From the NCBI GenBank assembly GCA_022843385.1, contig JALHNT010000038.1:5284-69283 (forward strand): DNA of 64,000 nucleotides, given 5' to 3'. A program made the position numbers and the translations under genes. The notes under the pieces were generated by a model, which saw only the letters and a program-made list of their open reading frames with translations, did not search any database and had not been told where the DNA came from. How positions within the stretch are numbered: position 1 is the first letter of the stretch; every line of letters starts with the position of its first letter. Shown here piece after piece: positions 24,402-32,760 of the stretch. The stretch is from Anaerolineae bacterium. GTDB lineage: Bacteria > Chloroflexota > Anaerolineae > Aggregatilineales > Phototrophicaceae.

Positions 24402-25457
24402 ATGATGCGAGCCACACTCGACTTTCTCACGCGCACCAAAGGCAAGAAACGCCTGAGCGCCGCCGACATTGTGACCTATCTCTACCTGATGTTCGGCACG
24501 GTGCTGATGTTCGGGCCGGTGATCTGGCTGGTGATGTCGTCCTTCAAGCCCCAGTCGGAACTGATCCGCTTCCCGCCGCGCTTCCTGCCCTATCGTCAGG
24601 AAACGGTGGTCGTGCCGGGTTATGATGAGCCGCTGCCCCTGTTCAACATCACGCTGGAAAATGGCACGGTGGCGAAGCTGGCGCAGGTGCGGCGCGTTGG
24701 CATCGAAGCCCAGATGATCGACCCGGCTCGACCGGAGGAGATCATCCGCGTCAACATCAATGAGCGGACGCCGGTGGAGTCGGTCTATTTCAATGTCGAG
24801 AATTACACCGTCGGCGTGGAGCGCTTCAACTTCTGGACGTATCTGCGCAACAGCGTGGTCGTCACCGTGTTTGCCACGCTGCTGACACTGCTCATCAACA
24901 GCATGGCGGCCTTCGCCTTGAGCAAGTACGAATTTCGTGGGCGCGACACGGTGCTGGTGGTGACGATTGGCACGCTGATGGTGCCGCTGTCGGTCATCCT
25001 GGTGCCGGTGTTCCTGGTCATCACCGAGATCGGCTGGAACAACAACCTGCTCGGCCTGATTATCCCCGGCGCGGCCACCCCCACCGGCGTGTTCCTGCTG
25101 CGCCAGTACATGCTGACCATCCCGGATGAGCTGCTGGATTCGGCGCGCATCGACGGGGCGAGCGAGTGGCGCATTTATTTGCAGGTCATCCTGCCGCTGG
25201 CCCGGCCGGCGCTGGCGGTGCTGGCGATCTTCTCGGTCATGTGGCGCTGGAACGACTTCCTCTGGCCGCTGATCGTGTTGAGCCGCAGCGAATTGTTCAC
25301 GCTGCAAGTGGGCTTGAGTTCGTTTCAGGGTGAGCTGCAAACCCAGTGGGATCTGATCCTGGCGATGACGGTGCTGACGCTGCTGCCGATCACGCTGGTG
25401 TTCGCCTTCCTGCAGCGCTATATCACGACGGGCATCGCCACAACGGGCATGAAATAA
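24402..25457 (+). CDS. ABC sugar transporter permease (MalG-like)
   Basis: 351 residues. Six membrane helices with an unusually long first extracellular segment of about 100 residues (VPGYDEPLPLFNITLE through FNFWTYLRNS), as in several MalG/UgpE relatives. The EAA loop is DSARIDGASEWRIYLQVILP. It pairs with the MalF-like permease but is separated from it by the MNT gene and a repeat block. The start is one of two adjacent ATGs (24402 or 24405). Confidence 0.9.
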   Translation: MMRATLDFLTRTKGKKRLSAADIVTYLYLMFGTVLMFGPVIWLVMSSFKPQSELIRFPPRFLPYRQETVVVPGYDEPLPLFNITLENGTVAKLAQVRRVGIEAQMIDPARPEEIIRVNINERTPVESVYFNVENYTVGVERFNFWTYLRNSVVVTVFATLLTLLINSMAAFALSKYEFRGRDTVLVVTIGTLMVPLSVILVPVFLVITEIGWNNNLLGLIIPGAATPTGVFLLRQYMLTIPDELLDSARIDGASEWRIYLQVILPLARPALAVLAIFSVMWRWNDFLWPLIVLSRSELFTLQVGLSSFQGELQTQWDLILAMTVLTLLPITLVFAFLQRYITTGIATTGMK

Positions 25458-25484
25458 GAACTGATCATAAACCTGATTTCGCTT

Positions 25485-25556
25485 ACCTTACCCCGCCTTG
25501 CTTCGCTCGACTCCCCCTCTCCAATGCGTTGGAGAGGGGGTTGGGGGGTGAGGTTT
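25485..25556. repeat. CCCCCAACCCCCTCTCC-type dispersed repeat, copy 2 (inverted)
   Basis: Reverse-orientation copy of the element at 7374-7443, with a CTCCAATGCGTTGGAG core. It sits 25 nt before the ribosome-binding site of the transaldolase gene. Confidence 0.8.
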
Positions 25557-25580
25557 ACGGATATATTTGAAGGAGACATC

Positions 25581-26246
25581 ATGAAATTCTTTCTCGACAG
25601 CGCAATTGTGGATGAGATTCGTCCGGCGCTGGAACTGTGGGACATCGACGGCATCACCACCAACCCGCGTCATGTACAGGCGTCAGGCATGCCGTTCCTG
25701 AAGGTGATTCAGGAGATCGGCGAGCTGGTCAAGGGTACGGATAAAACCGTCTCGGTGCAGACCAACCCAGCCAGCCACAATAATTATCAGGCCATCGTCG
25801 AAGAAGGGCGCAAACTGGCGAAGCTCTCGCCCAACTTCATCATCAAGATGCCCTGCACCGAACACGGGTTCAAAGCCTGTAAGGTGTTGTATGAAGACGG
25901 TATTCGCGCCAACCTGACGTTGTGTTTCTCCCCCATTCAGGCGCTTCAGGCGATGCGGATGCACGCGCTGTACGTCTCGCCCTTCATCGGCTGGAAAGAA
26001 GATAACGGCGAGGATAGCGACCAGTTCATCCAGGACATCGTGGACATCCGCGACAGCCAGGGATATGAGACCGAGATTCTGGTGGCCGCTGTCCGCAATG
26101 GTCGCCAGATCGGTTATGCCGCAGCCGTCGGCGCCAACATCGTGACGGCCGGTTACAGCGTATATCAGACGTCCTTCCAGCACGCCTACACCGATATGGG
26201 CATCGCCCGCTTCCAGGGCTTCTGGGACAAGACGCCGTATGAATAG
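25581..26246 (+). CDS. Transaldolase / fructose-6-phosphate aldolase family protein
   Basis: 221 residues, the short TalC/FSA-type TIM barrel. The Schiff-base Lys is in FIIKMPCTEHG; the N-terminal Asp is in FFLDSAIVDE; NLTLCFSPIQAL and YVSPFIGW are family motifs. The normal TTNPS loop reads TTNPRHV, an Arg where Ser or Thr is usual, which may matter for substrate. AAGGAG lies five bases before ATG 25581. It ends the sugar operon; its stop directly abuts the stop of the convergent DinB-like gene. It probably splits or transfers a dihydroxyacetone unit from the ketose made by the isomerase. Confidence 0.87.
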   Translation: MKFFLDSAIVDEIRPALELWDIDGITTNPRHVQASGMPFLKVIQEIGELVKGTDKTVSVQTNPASHNNYQAIVEEGRKLAKLSPNFIIKMPCTEHGFKACKVLYEDGIRANLTLCFSPIQALQAMRMHALYVSPFIGWKEDNGEDSDQFIQDIVDIRDSQGYETEILVAAVRNGRQIGYAAAVGANIVTAGYSVYQTSFQHAYTDMGIARFQGFWDKTPYE

Positions 26247-26807
26247 CTAATCGAGTCTGATCGCTGGGATTTCGCCGGTGGCAGTGCGGAATTTGGCGCT
26301 GTCGCGCAGCCATTGACGCAGCGCCGGGATGTGGCGCTCGTAATGATCGTAGGTGTTGCCGGCGATATAATTCCACAGCGGGTCACGGAAGAAGGCCGAG
26401 ACTCCGGCGCGTCCGAACAACTCATCATCGGTCGCCTCACGGACTTCGGCCAGCAGTTGGTGAAAGGTGTAGCGGAAATCCGTCAGCACCTCGGCCAGCA
26501 GCCGATCCTTATCCCGTTCTGTGGTCAGGTCATTGAGCGCGTCGATCTGATCCCAGCCATAGCCCGGTTCGAGTTCCGCCGGATGCTGGCGGGCGATCCC
26601 CTCGCCAGCCCGCGCCAGGGTAATCCAGCGCAGCGTCCGGCGCTGCCAGGCCGCCAGATGAGCGACGGTATCTTTGGCTGACCAGGTGCCGACGGCGTTG
26701 GGTTCGATCATCCAGTTGTCTGGGATCAGCAGCAGGGTGCGCTCGACGAAGTGATACTCGGTCTGCATCCGTTCCAGCAGTTTGGGTTTGTCGATTTCGA
26801 TGTGCAT
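26247..26807 (-). CDS. DinB/ClbS-like four-helix protein
   Basis: 186 residues, all helical. The pattern KLLERMQTEYHFVERTLLLIP, WSAKDTVAHLAAWQRRTLRW, and a late NTYDHYERHIPALRQWL matches the DinB-like/ClbS-DfsB superfamily, with His residues in the AHLAAW and YDHYERH positions where some members bind a metal. Members include thiol-dependent enzymes and a colibactin-resistance hydrolase; activity here is unknown. It lies 9 nt after the SecD-like gene on the same strand and may share its transcript. Confidence 0.78.
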   Translation of the reverse strand: MHIEIDKPKLLERMQTEYHFVERTLLLIPDNWMIEPNAVGTWSAKDTVAHLAAWQRRTLRWITLARAGEGIARQHPAELEPGYGWDQIDALNDLTTERDKDRLLAEVLTDFRYTFHQLLAEVREATDDELFGRAGVSAFFRDPLWNYIAGNTYDHYERHIPALRQWLRDSAKFRTATGEIPAIRLD

Positions 26808-26816
26808 GGTTCTGGC

Positions 26817-27587
26817 TCATTTCTCCGGCGTGATGGTCTGATAGGTGCTGAGGCTCTCGATCAGCAGCGGCAGGGGTAAAGCCCCGGCGCTCAGTTGGGC
26901 GGACAGCGTTCGCGCTTCGTCTTCGCTGAAATCGCCGACGATGACACCTTCCCCCTCGATTGCGGCCTGGACGACCGGCGCACTGAGGACGCGGCCATCG
27001 AGGACAATGGCTAACGGCTGACCGAGGTGGTTGGCGGTGAAGGTCTTGAAGCCGGCGGTAGCGCTCTCCGTCAGCTCAAAAGCGATAACCCACCGACCAG
27101 AGTCGTCACGCTGGACTTCGGCAGAGGCGATGGCGTCGTTGGTCAGAACGGTGGTGAACGGTTCATCGGTCAGCGGATTCATCACCCCATCCTCGCGGCG
27201 TGGCAAGTCAGGATTATCCTGATAGGCGCTGGTGATGAGGGTCGCATCTTCAAAGTCTGGGATCTGGTCGTGCAGGTCGCTGAAGTCCACCAGTTCCAGC
27301 AGGGCGGTGCGCATCAAGGCGTCCAGGATGGTTTCGCTATCGCCGCTGAACTGGACTTGCAGGGTAGTTCCGTCGATGATCTGCACCCGATAGTCGGCTA
27401 CATCCAGGTTCGCCAGCCGCCCGGCCAACACCTGAGCGACCGCCTGCAAGTCCTCGCTGTCGGTTTCATCTGCCGGACGGTCGATGGCGAAGATGACCTG
27501 AGTCCCGGTCACATCTTCCTGTGCCAGCGCGGAACCAGTCAGGAGACAGAGATAAGTGAATAGCAAGAGCATGAGTCGCACATACAT
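26817..27587 (-). CDS. Secreted free-standing SecD P1-like domain protein
   Basis: About 256 residues. A signal peptide (LMLLLFTYLCLLTGSALAQ) is followed by a domain matching the first periplasmic domain of SecD: a ferredoxin-like RLANLDVADYRVQIIDGTTLQV half, then AEVQRDDSGRWVIAFELTE, LAIVLDGRVLSAPVVQAAI and LSAQLSAGALPLPL. True SecD continues into six membrane helices; here the protein ends right after the P1 region. GGAG lies nine bases before ATG 27587; ATG 27623 is a longer alternative. It may interact with exported proteins or the translocon, but that is only inferred. Confidence 0.75.
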   Translation of the reverse strand: MYVRLMLLLFTYLCLLTGSALAQEDVTGTQVIFAIDRPADETDSEDLQAVAQVLAGRLANLDVADYRVQIIDGTTLQVQFSGDSETILDALMRTALLELVDFSDLHDQIPDFEDATLITSAYQDNPDLPRREDGVMNPLTDEPFTTVLTNDAIASAEVQRDDSGRWVIAFELTESATAGFKTFTANHLGQPLAIVLDGRVLSAPVVQAAIEGEGVIVGDFSEDEARTLSAQLSAGALPLPLLIESLSTYQTITPEK

Positions 27588-27690
27588 CAGCCTAGTCTCC
27601 ACCCGATAGACAACATCCCTCATTCTACCGAAAGAAGAGTTACAACCCCAAGCGCTTGTCGTTGCTCAAGCCGAATCCTATGGACATTTT

Positions 27691-27725
27691 CATGCAGGGA
27701 CAAATGCGGAAATTATCCCTGCATG
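27691..27725. repeat. 10-bp inverted repeat downstream of the LysM/SH3 gene
   Basis: CATGCAGGGA (27691-27700) and TCCCTGCATG (27716-27725), a perfect 10-bp stem with a 15-nt loop, just after the end of the minus-strand gene at 27742. It lacks a T-run in that direction, so it is either a weak terminator or a dispersed palindrome. Confidence 0.6.
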
Positions 27726-27741
27726 ACTTTGTTTTTGCTGC

Positions 27742-30159
27742 TTAATTCCCTGGCAGCGGCGTGCTGGTCGCATCCAGGGGCGGCGCTGTCACCACCACGA
27801 CGAAGCCCAACTGTGACTGGCGCACCGTCGTCATCCGGCCATCGTCGGTCTGCACCTCGTAGTAGCGTTCCTGCCCATCCCACCAGGTACTGATGATGCG
27901 CACCAGGCTTTGCGCCGGGATGTCGCCGCTGGCTTCGAGCAACATGACCGGCGTATTGCTCTCAAACGAGCTGCTAAAGAGCGCGGTTGGGGTCGCCTCT
28001 GGCAGGACAGTCATCGGTGGAATGACTGTCTCCGCCGGGATGAAGGTGCCATCGGTGGGGACGCGCGGCGACAGCGGCACCGCCCCTTCCGACAGCGGCG
28101 CGACCAGCACCACCGTCCCATCATTCGGCACCCAACCGGCGGCACCATCCGGCACCTGAATGCTCAACCAGCGGCCATCGGCGTCCTGCCCCAGCACGAT
28201 CACGCGGGTTTCACGCGGCAGTTGGACGATCTCTATTGACTGCTCATCGGCTTGCTGATAGACCGGCAGCATATCGACCACGACCACCCCCATCTGCGGC
28301 TGGGTGATCGCGCTGGCCGGGATGGCGCTGATGACAGCCGCCAGGTCGGGTGGTAGATCAAGGGTGAGCGTGATGGGCGTGCCGACGAGCTGCACCTGGG
28401 CAGCCGGCAGCCAGCCCAGTACGTTACCATCCAGGAGCACCTGAAACCAGGCACCGCCCTCGGTATTCGCCATCACCCAGACGGCGCTGCCGGGGGGAAG
28501 GGTTGTGACTTCGGCCCCCTGTTCCGCCGGCTCCTGACGAACGATGATCGGCATTACGCGCTCGCCGGTGATGGTCAGGCCGGATTGCACGACGACGGTA
28601 TAAAGCTGCTGGCTCATGTTGATCCCTCCTGGTGGGATGACGGTGGGTGGCAGCAGCATGAAGGCTGTAGTGGTCTGCAAATCCGAACGGAGCATCCAAC
28701 CGGTCTGGGCATCGGTAGTCACGACTTGAAGCCAGAGTCCGTCTCCGCTGGCCTGGGTCATCATCACATTCGTCCCCTGGAGCAGCGTCGCCAGTCGCGC
28801 CGCATCCGAACGCGGCTCGGCATATAACCCGGCCTCGGCGCTGAGGATCGTCGTCAGTTGGGGATACGTCGCTGGCGCGAGCTGAGTTGGGACGACAGCG
28901 ATCTGAACCGGGGCCGTATCCGGGCAGACCTCGGATGTCATCAGCACTTGCGCCGCCTCCACCCACCCGACGACGATCTGATCCTGAACCGTTGTGCTGA
29001 TGTAATACCACACCACACTGCCATCGACGGCGATGTCATGTACCAGCGACAGGATGCGCGGCGACATCGTCCCCAGCACCACATCCCCCGGCGGAGCCTG
29101 ACCGGCGACGTTGCCGCTGGTCAACGGGAAGGGGCGGGTGAAGATCGGCACAGCGACATTTTCCGGCGCATAGACTTCGCAGTAGATCGGCTGAATCTGG
29201 GTTGGCACGGCGATCATTGCCACTGATGGCGCAACGATAGTCCCGGCTGGGTTCATGGCGACCGTGCCCTGGGATGGCACGATCAGCATCGAGTTGACCG
29301 AGAGAGCCAGCAGCGGGCAGCCCTCCGCCACCTGAATCGTGGCGCTGTTCACCCAGCCGCTGATGGCCTGCCCCAGACCATTTTCTGCGACATACCACCA
29401 ACGTCCATTCTGCATATGGAGATAACCGCTGACGCGCACCGGTGAGTTGGCGGCGAACAGGGCATTGGGGGATTGTTCCGGGAAGCCGTAGATGGTGCTG
29501 TCTTCGGTCAGGATAGCATCACAGGCGATGATGCCGAAGCTGGAAGGCGGCTGCACATTCAACGGTATGCGCAGCGCTACCCCTGGTTGGATCACGACGC
29601 CGGGGTTCAACCGTTCGATTTCGGCGGCGCTCACGCCGTAGTGGGCCGCGATGCTCGCCAGGGTGTCGCCGGACTGTACGGCATAGATATTCGGTAAGGC
29701 CATCACTGTATCAGAGGCCAGCATCGGCGGCGCAGCCGTCGGCACCCAGGTCGGTGACGGCACAAATGTGGGGCTGCTCTGAAAGGCCAGATTCATTCCG
29801 GCGGTGTTGGGGCGTTGCCATAGGCTGAGTATGATGCCGCCCATGATGAACACGGCCAGCATGGCCGCCGCCAGCGTCAGGGCTGGTTGGCGCGGGGCAA
29901 CCCGTCGGGCGACGGTTGGATAAGTCGGCGTATAGACAGACATCGGTTTACTTCCTTTCGTACCATTCAACGAAAGGGTCATGGGAGACTCGTCCTGATA
30001 GGCGGCCTGAAGTTCGTCGATCATCTGCATCAGCAGGATGTCGTTCTCGGCGGTACGCAGCACCTCCGCGATAGCGTCGAAGTCACCGCGTTCCAGCGCG
30101 GCGCTGTAGCGAAACAACAGCTTCTCCCGTCGCAGATGGTCTGGATTGCGTTTAGGCAT
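27742..30159 (-). CDS. Membrane protein with cytoplasmic anti-sigma-like head and external LysM and SH3b domains
   Basis: About 805 residues. The N-terminal ~90 residues are cytoplasmic and helical (LFRYSAALERGDFDAIAEVLR). One transmembrane helix follows (ALTLAAAMLAVFIMGGIIL), then a Pro/Thr linker, a LysM domain (YAVQSGDTLASIAAHYGVS with LNPGVVIQPGVALRIP), and about five to seven SH3b-like repeats (patterns such as GRWWYVAENG and GGAWFQVLLDGNVLGWLP). GAGGTGA precedes ATG 30159, which overlaps the sigma-factor stop by 8 bp. The layout is that of a sigma/anti-sigma pair whose sensor half binds cell-wall glycan. I see no zinc-finger HxxxCxxC, so the anti-sigma role is inferred from position and topology. 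Confidence 0.8.
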   Translation of the reverse strand: MPKRNPDHLRREKLLFRYSAALERGDFDAIAEVLRTAENDILLMQMIDELQAAYQDESPMTLSLNGTKGSKPMSVYTPTYPTVARRVAPRQPALTLAAAMLAVFIMGGIILSLWQRPNTAGMNLAFQSSPTFVPSPTWVPTAAPPMLASDTVMALPNIYAVQSGDTLASIAAHYGVSAAEIERLNPGVVIQPGVALRIPLNVQPPSSFGIIACDAILTEDSTIYGFPEQSPNALFAANSPVRVSGYLHMQNGRWWYVAENGLGQAISGWVNSATIQVAEGCPLLALSVNSMLIVPSQGTVAMNPAGTIVAPSVAMIAVPTQIQPIYCEVYAPENVAVPIFTRPFPLTSGNVAGQAPPGDVVLGTMSPRILSLVHDIAVDGSVVWYYISTTVQDQIVVGWVEAAQVLMTSEVCPDTAPVQIAVVPTQLAPATYPQLTTILSAEAGLYAEPRSDAARLATLLQGTNVMMTQASGDGLWLQVVTTDAQTGWMLRSDLQTTTAFMLLPPTVIPPGGINMSQQLYTVVVQSGLTITGERVMPIIVRQEPAEQGAEVTTLPPGSAVWVMANTEGGAWFQVLLDGNVLGWLPAAQVQLVGTPITLTLDLPPDLAAVISAIPASAITQPQMGVVVVDMLPVYQQADEQSIEIVQLPRETRVIVLGQDADGRWLSIQVPDGAAGWVPNDGTVVLVAPLSEGAVPLSPRVPTDGTFIPAETVIPPMTVLPEATPTALFSSSFESNTPVMLLEASGDIPAQSLVRIISTWWDGQERYYEVQTDDGRMTTVRQSQLGFVVVVTAPPLDATSTPLPGN

Positions 30160-30745
30160 GAACGTCACCTCGACTCTGCACCGCATGACGCAGCCTCATC
30201 AGCGCCCGGTGCAGCCGCACCCGCGCTGCCCCATGCGAGATGCCCAATTGCCGCGCCAGCGACTCGCCGTCTAACCCAACCAGGATCGCCAGCTTCAGCA
30301 CTCGTGCATCCTCCGCCGAGACAGCGTTGAGCAAGTCCTGTACCACCTCGCGCTGCACCAGATCATCCTCGCTCATCGTCTCGCTCAGTTCGGCGATCCA
30401 GTCGAACAATTCGTCGTCGCTCATCTGGCCTTCCAATCCCGGATACAGGTCGCGCAGCAGCGGCTCGCGCCGTTCGCGCCGGAACTGTTCGGTCTGCCGC
30501 CGTTTGATCAGATTAGCAGCGATGCCCAACAGCCAGGCGCGCGGCTGCCCCGTCTCACGGAAACGATCTTCGTGCGCCAGCGCTTCCGCCACCACATCAT
30601 TGAGCAGTTCACGGGCCGCGCCATCCAATGGTTGGGCGGTTAACCCGGCGCGAAACAGATAGAAGCGCAGTGTGCGCATCAGGCTTTCCGCTTCCTGCTC
30701 GATGAACTGGCGCAGGCGTGTCTTTTCTCCTACATGACCCATCAT
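30152..30745 (-). CDS. ECF-type RNA polymerase sigma factor
   Basis: 197 residues. Region 2 lies around DVVAEALAHEDRF and RAWLLGIAANLIKRRQ; region 4 is EDARVLKLAILVGLDGESLARQLGISHGAARVRLHRALMRLR, a standard helix-turn-helix for the -35 box. It would direct RNA polymerase to stress or envelope promoters when released. It is the first gene of a two-gene unit with the LysM/SH3b membrane protein, as expected for an ECF sigma factor and its regulator. Two adjacent ATGs (30745, 30742) make the start uncertain by one codon. Confidence 0.9.
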   Translation of the reverse strand: MMGHVGEKTRLRQFIEQEAESLMRTLRFYLFRAGLTAQPLDGAARELLNDVVAEALAHEDRFRETGQPRAWLLGIAANLIKRRQTEQFRRERREPLLRDLYPGLEGQMSDDELFDWIAELSETMSEDDLVQREVVQDLLNAVSAEDARVLKLAILVGLDGESLARQLGISHGAARVRLHRALMRLRHAVQSRGDVHA

Positions 30746-30957
30746 TTGGAATATCCCGCGTCGGTACCGGTGCGTCTCTTCCTGATACCCTATTCGCCCT
30801 GCTCCCGGTTCATGTTACACCGAACGGAAGTCCTCTTGTCCGGCACACCGGTCTGACATATAACGAGTGCAGGTCGTTTTGTCACTGCATACATGGGACA
30901 AAGCCATATATGAAGCGCCCACTTCGCCAGGAATGGGGGAGGCGGGTCTTCATCAAT

Positions 30958-30992
30958 AACTTTTCACTCAGCACTTTTCACTTAGCACTTCC
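30958..30992. repeat. TTTTCACTTAGCACTT-type repeat
   Basis: Two tandem units (CTTTTCACTCAGCA and TTTTCACTTAGCACTT) directly before the ribosome-binding site of the next gene. A reverse-orientation relative spans the end of the MNT gene (about 24154-24196). Confidence 0.55.
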
Positions 30993-31009
30993 ACCAGAGG
31001 GGGTATTCG

Positions 31010-31933
31010 ATGCTGCGCTTTATCATCGCCTTATGGCTGCTGACAACCGTCTCGTGGGTGGCTCAGGCCGAAAGCTACACCACCAGTCCGCGTGTGGGCA
31101 ACTGCCCGATCTTCCCCGATGACAACTGGTGGAACACCGACATCTCGACCTACACCGTCCACCCGAATTCGAATGCCTATATCGCCAGTATCAACGCCAA
31201 CCGTCAGTTCCTCCATGCCGATTTCGGCGCGAACCCGGATTATGGCATCCCCTTTGTGGTGGTCGGCGCGGCCCAACCCCGCGTCCCAATCACTTTCACG
31301 GCTTATGGCGATGAGAGCGACCCTGGCCCATACCCCATCCCGGCCAATGCCCCGGTCGAAGGCGGTAGTGACCGGCATGTGATCGCGGTGGATGGCGAGA
31401 ACTGCATGCTGTACGAATTGTTCAATGCTGAGTACAACGGCACCGGCTGGAACGCCGACTCCGGCGCGGTGTTCAACCTGCTGGTGAATGATTTCCGCCG
31501 GTTTGGTTGGACGAGCGCCGATGCCGCCGGTCTGCCGATCTATCCCGGTCTGGCAAAATATGACGAGATCGCCTCTGGTGTGCTGAACCATGCTCTGCGC
31601 TTCACTGTGCAGCGTTCACAGCGTGCCTTCATCTTGCCCGCCACCCATTACGCCTCCAACAGCCGCGACCCCAACCTGCCGCCGATGGGACTGCGGGTGC
31701 GCCTGAAAGCCAGCTACGACATCAGCGGCTACACGGGTCATGCGCGGGTGATCCTGGAAGCGCTCAAACGCTATGGCATGATCGTGGCGGATAACGGCTC
31801 AAGCTGGTTCATCAGCGGAGCGACCGATTCGCGCTGGAATGACGATGATCTCAACCAGTTGAAGCGGGTGCCGGGAAGCGCCTTCGAGGCCGTCGATACC
31901 GATGAATTCATCACCAGCGAGCGGTTGAATTAA
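31010..31933 (+). CDS. Secreted protein of a widespread uncharacterised family
   Basis: 307 residues with a signal peptide (IIALWLLTTVSWVAQA). The mature protein starts at a CPIFPDDNWWNTDIS motif and keeps blocks I associate with a conserved secreted family of unknown function: YGIPFVVVG, DESDPGPYPIP, EGGSDRHVIAVD, GWTSADAAGLPI, HALRFTVQRS and MIVADNGSSWFISGA. The repeated acidic and aromatic blocks suggest an enzyme or carbohydrate-binding fold, but no catalytic site can be named. Single gene; it ends 4 nt into the stop region of the convergent LexA-like gene. Confidence 0.8.
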   Translation: MLRFIIALWLLTTVSWVAQAESYTTSPRVGNCPIFPDDNWWNTDISTYTVHPNSNAYIASINANRQFLHADFGANPDYGIPFVVVGAAQPRVPITFTAYGDESDPGPYPIPANAPVEGGSDRHVIAVDGENCMLYELFNAEYNGTGWNADSGAVFNLLVNDFRRFGWTSADAAGLPIYPGLAKYDEIASGVLNHALRFTVQRSQRAFILPATHYASNSRDPNLPPMGLRVRLKASYDISGYTGHARVILEALKRYGMIVADNGSSWFISGATDSRWNDDDLNQLKRVPGSAFEAVDTDEFITSERLN

Positions 31934-32178
31934 CGCTTACACGGGTCAATGATGATGATCGAACGGGCGCGGCGCGAGTCGCGGCTGATGCGCCCCTGTG
32001 CCTGGAGACAATCGAGGTAGCGGTAGACGCTGGGTTTCGCCATGAAGCAGGCATCCCCGATCTCCTTGAGCGATGGACTGTAGCCGAACTGTCGGCTGTA
32101 CTGACAGATGAATTGATAGACCTGTTCGACCTGTTCTGGTTCGAGCAGAAAGATGCGGCGGCGTCGTCTGACAGGCAT
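31930..32178 (-). CDS. LexA DNA-binding-domain-only protein
   Basis: 82 residues. An Arg-rich N-terminus (PVRRRRRIFLL) leads into a winged helix close to the LexA N-terminal domain: YQFICQYSRQFGYSPSLKEIGDACFM, then SVYRYLDCLQAQGRISRD with RRARSI. In LexA this domain is followed by a self-cleaving peptidase; here the gene stops, so the usual RecA-dependent switch is missing. AGGAG precedes ATG 32178. It may act as a constitutive or partner-controlled repressor, perhaps binding LexA-like sites. It overlaps the end of the secreted-protein gene by 4 bp, tail to tail. Confidence 0.82.
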   Translation of the reverse strand: MPVRRRRRIFLLEPEQVEQVYQFICQYSRQFGYSPSLKEIGDACFMAKPSVYRYLDCLQAQGRISRDSRRARSIIIIDPCKR

Positions 32179-32299
32179 GGCAGCTCCTGATGTTACAGCA
32201 TTCAAACTATCTTAGCATGATTTAGAACGCAATTTCTACTCCTTGCGTGTCATAATCTGGCTATAGTTCGGTTAGAATCGTGTTGAGAATGGAGGCTGC

Positions 32300-32713
32300 A
32301 TGAGCGAGTCACAATCCCCCAAACCGAACCTCGATCTGATCCAGATGGTGCAGCAGGCGCGCATGATGCATGACCGAGCCGCCACCCCCTCGGCGTTCAG
32401 CGCCGTCTACTGGATCGAAAGCAAGCCGTTAACGGCGTATCCAGCCCCGACGGCGCAGGCCGGCGAATGGGTAATCGAGACCACCGTCGCAGAAGTCGAT
32501 GTACTCTGGGCCGCTGTCCGCGCCGCCACCGAAGCCGGTCAGTTGGGTTACAAATCCAAAGTCTCGACCGTCCCGGCCAAGCATCAGGCCAACGTGAACG
32601 CTCGCCTAATCGTGGTGCGCACAGTCGATGCCGACGATGCGGTGGATGTGGCGCGGGTGGGCGAGGCGCTGCGAACGCTAGGCGTGGGCGTCATGCGTTA
32701 CGAGCGAGCGTGA
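32300..32713 (+). CDS. DUF1917/BLES03-like (putative phosphothreonine lyase-domain) protein
   Basis: 137 residues. The pattern WVIETTVAEVDVLWAAVRAA, GQLGYKSKVSTVPA, LIVVRTVDADDAVDVARV and LRTLGVGVMRYERA matches the DUF1917/BLES03 family, named for structural similarity to phosphothreonine lyases and binding phosphorylated or nucleotide-like ligands. The enzymatic role is not established for bacterial members. GGAGG sits before the ATG. A tiny Gly/Lys-rich ORF follows after 47 nt. Confidence 0.75.
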   Translation: MSESQSPKPNLDLIQMVQQARMMHDRAATPSAFSAVYWIESKPLTAYPAPTAQAGEWVIETTVAEVDVLWAAVRAATEAGQLGYKSKVSTVPAKHQANVNARLIVVRTVDADDAVDVARVGEALRTLGVGVMRYERA

Positions 32714-32760
32714 GGTACAATCGGCAGATCGGCGAGTCATCGAGAAAGGGTGCGGGAAGC

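Noticed and set aside
24384..25340. Minus-strand ORF of 318 codons opposite the MalG-like permease
   Set aside because: His/Gln/Asp-rich antisense text; the plus strand encodes a permease with an EAA loop.
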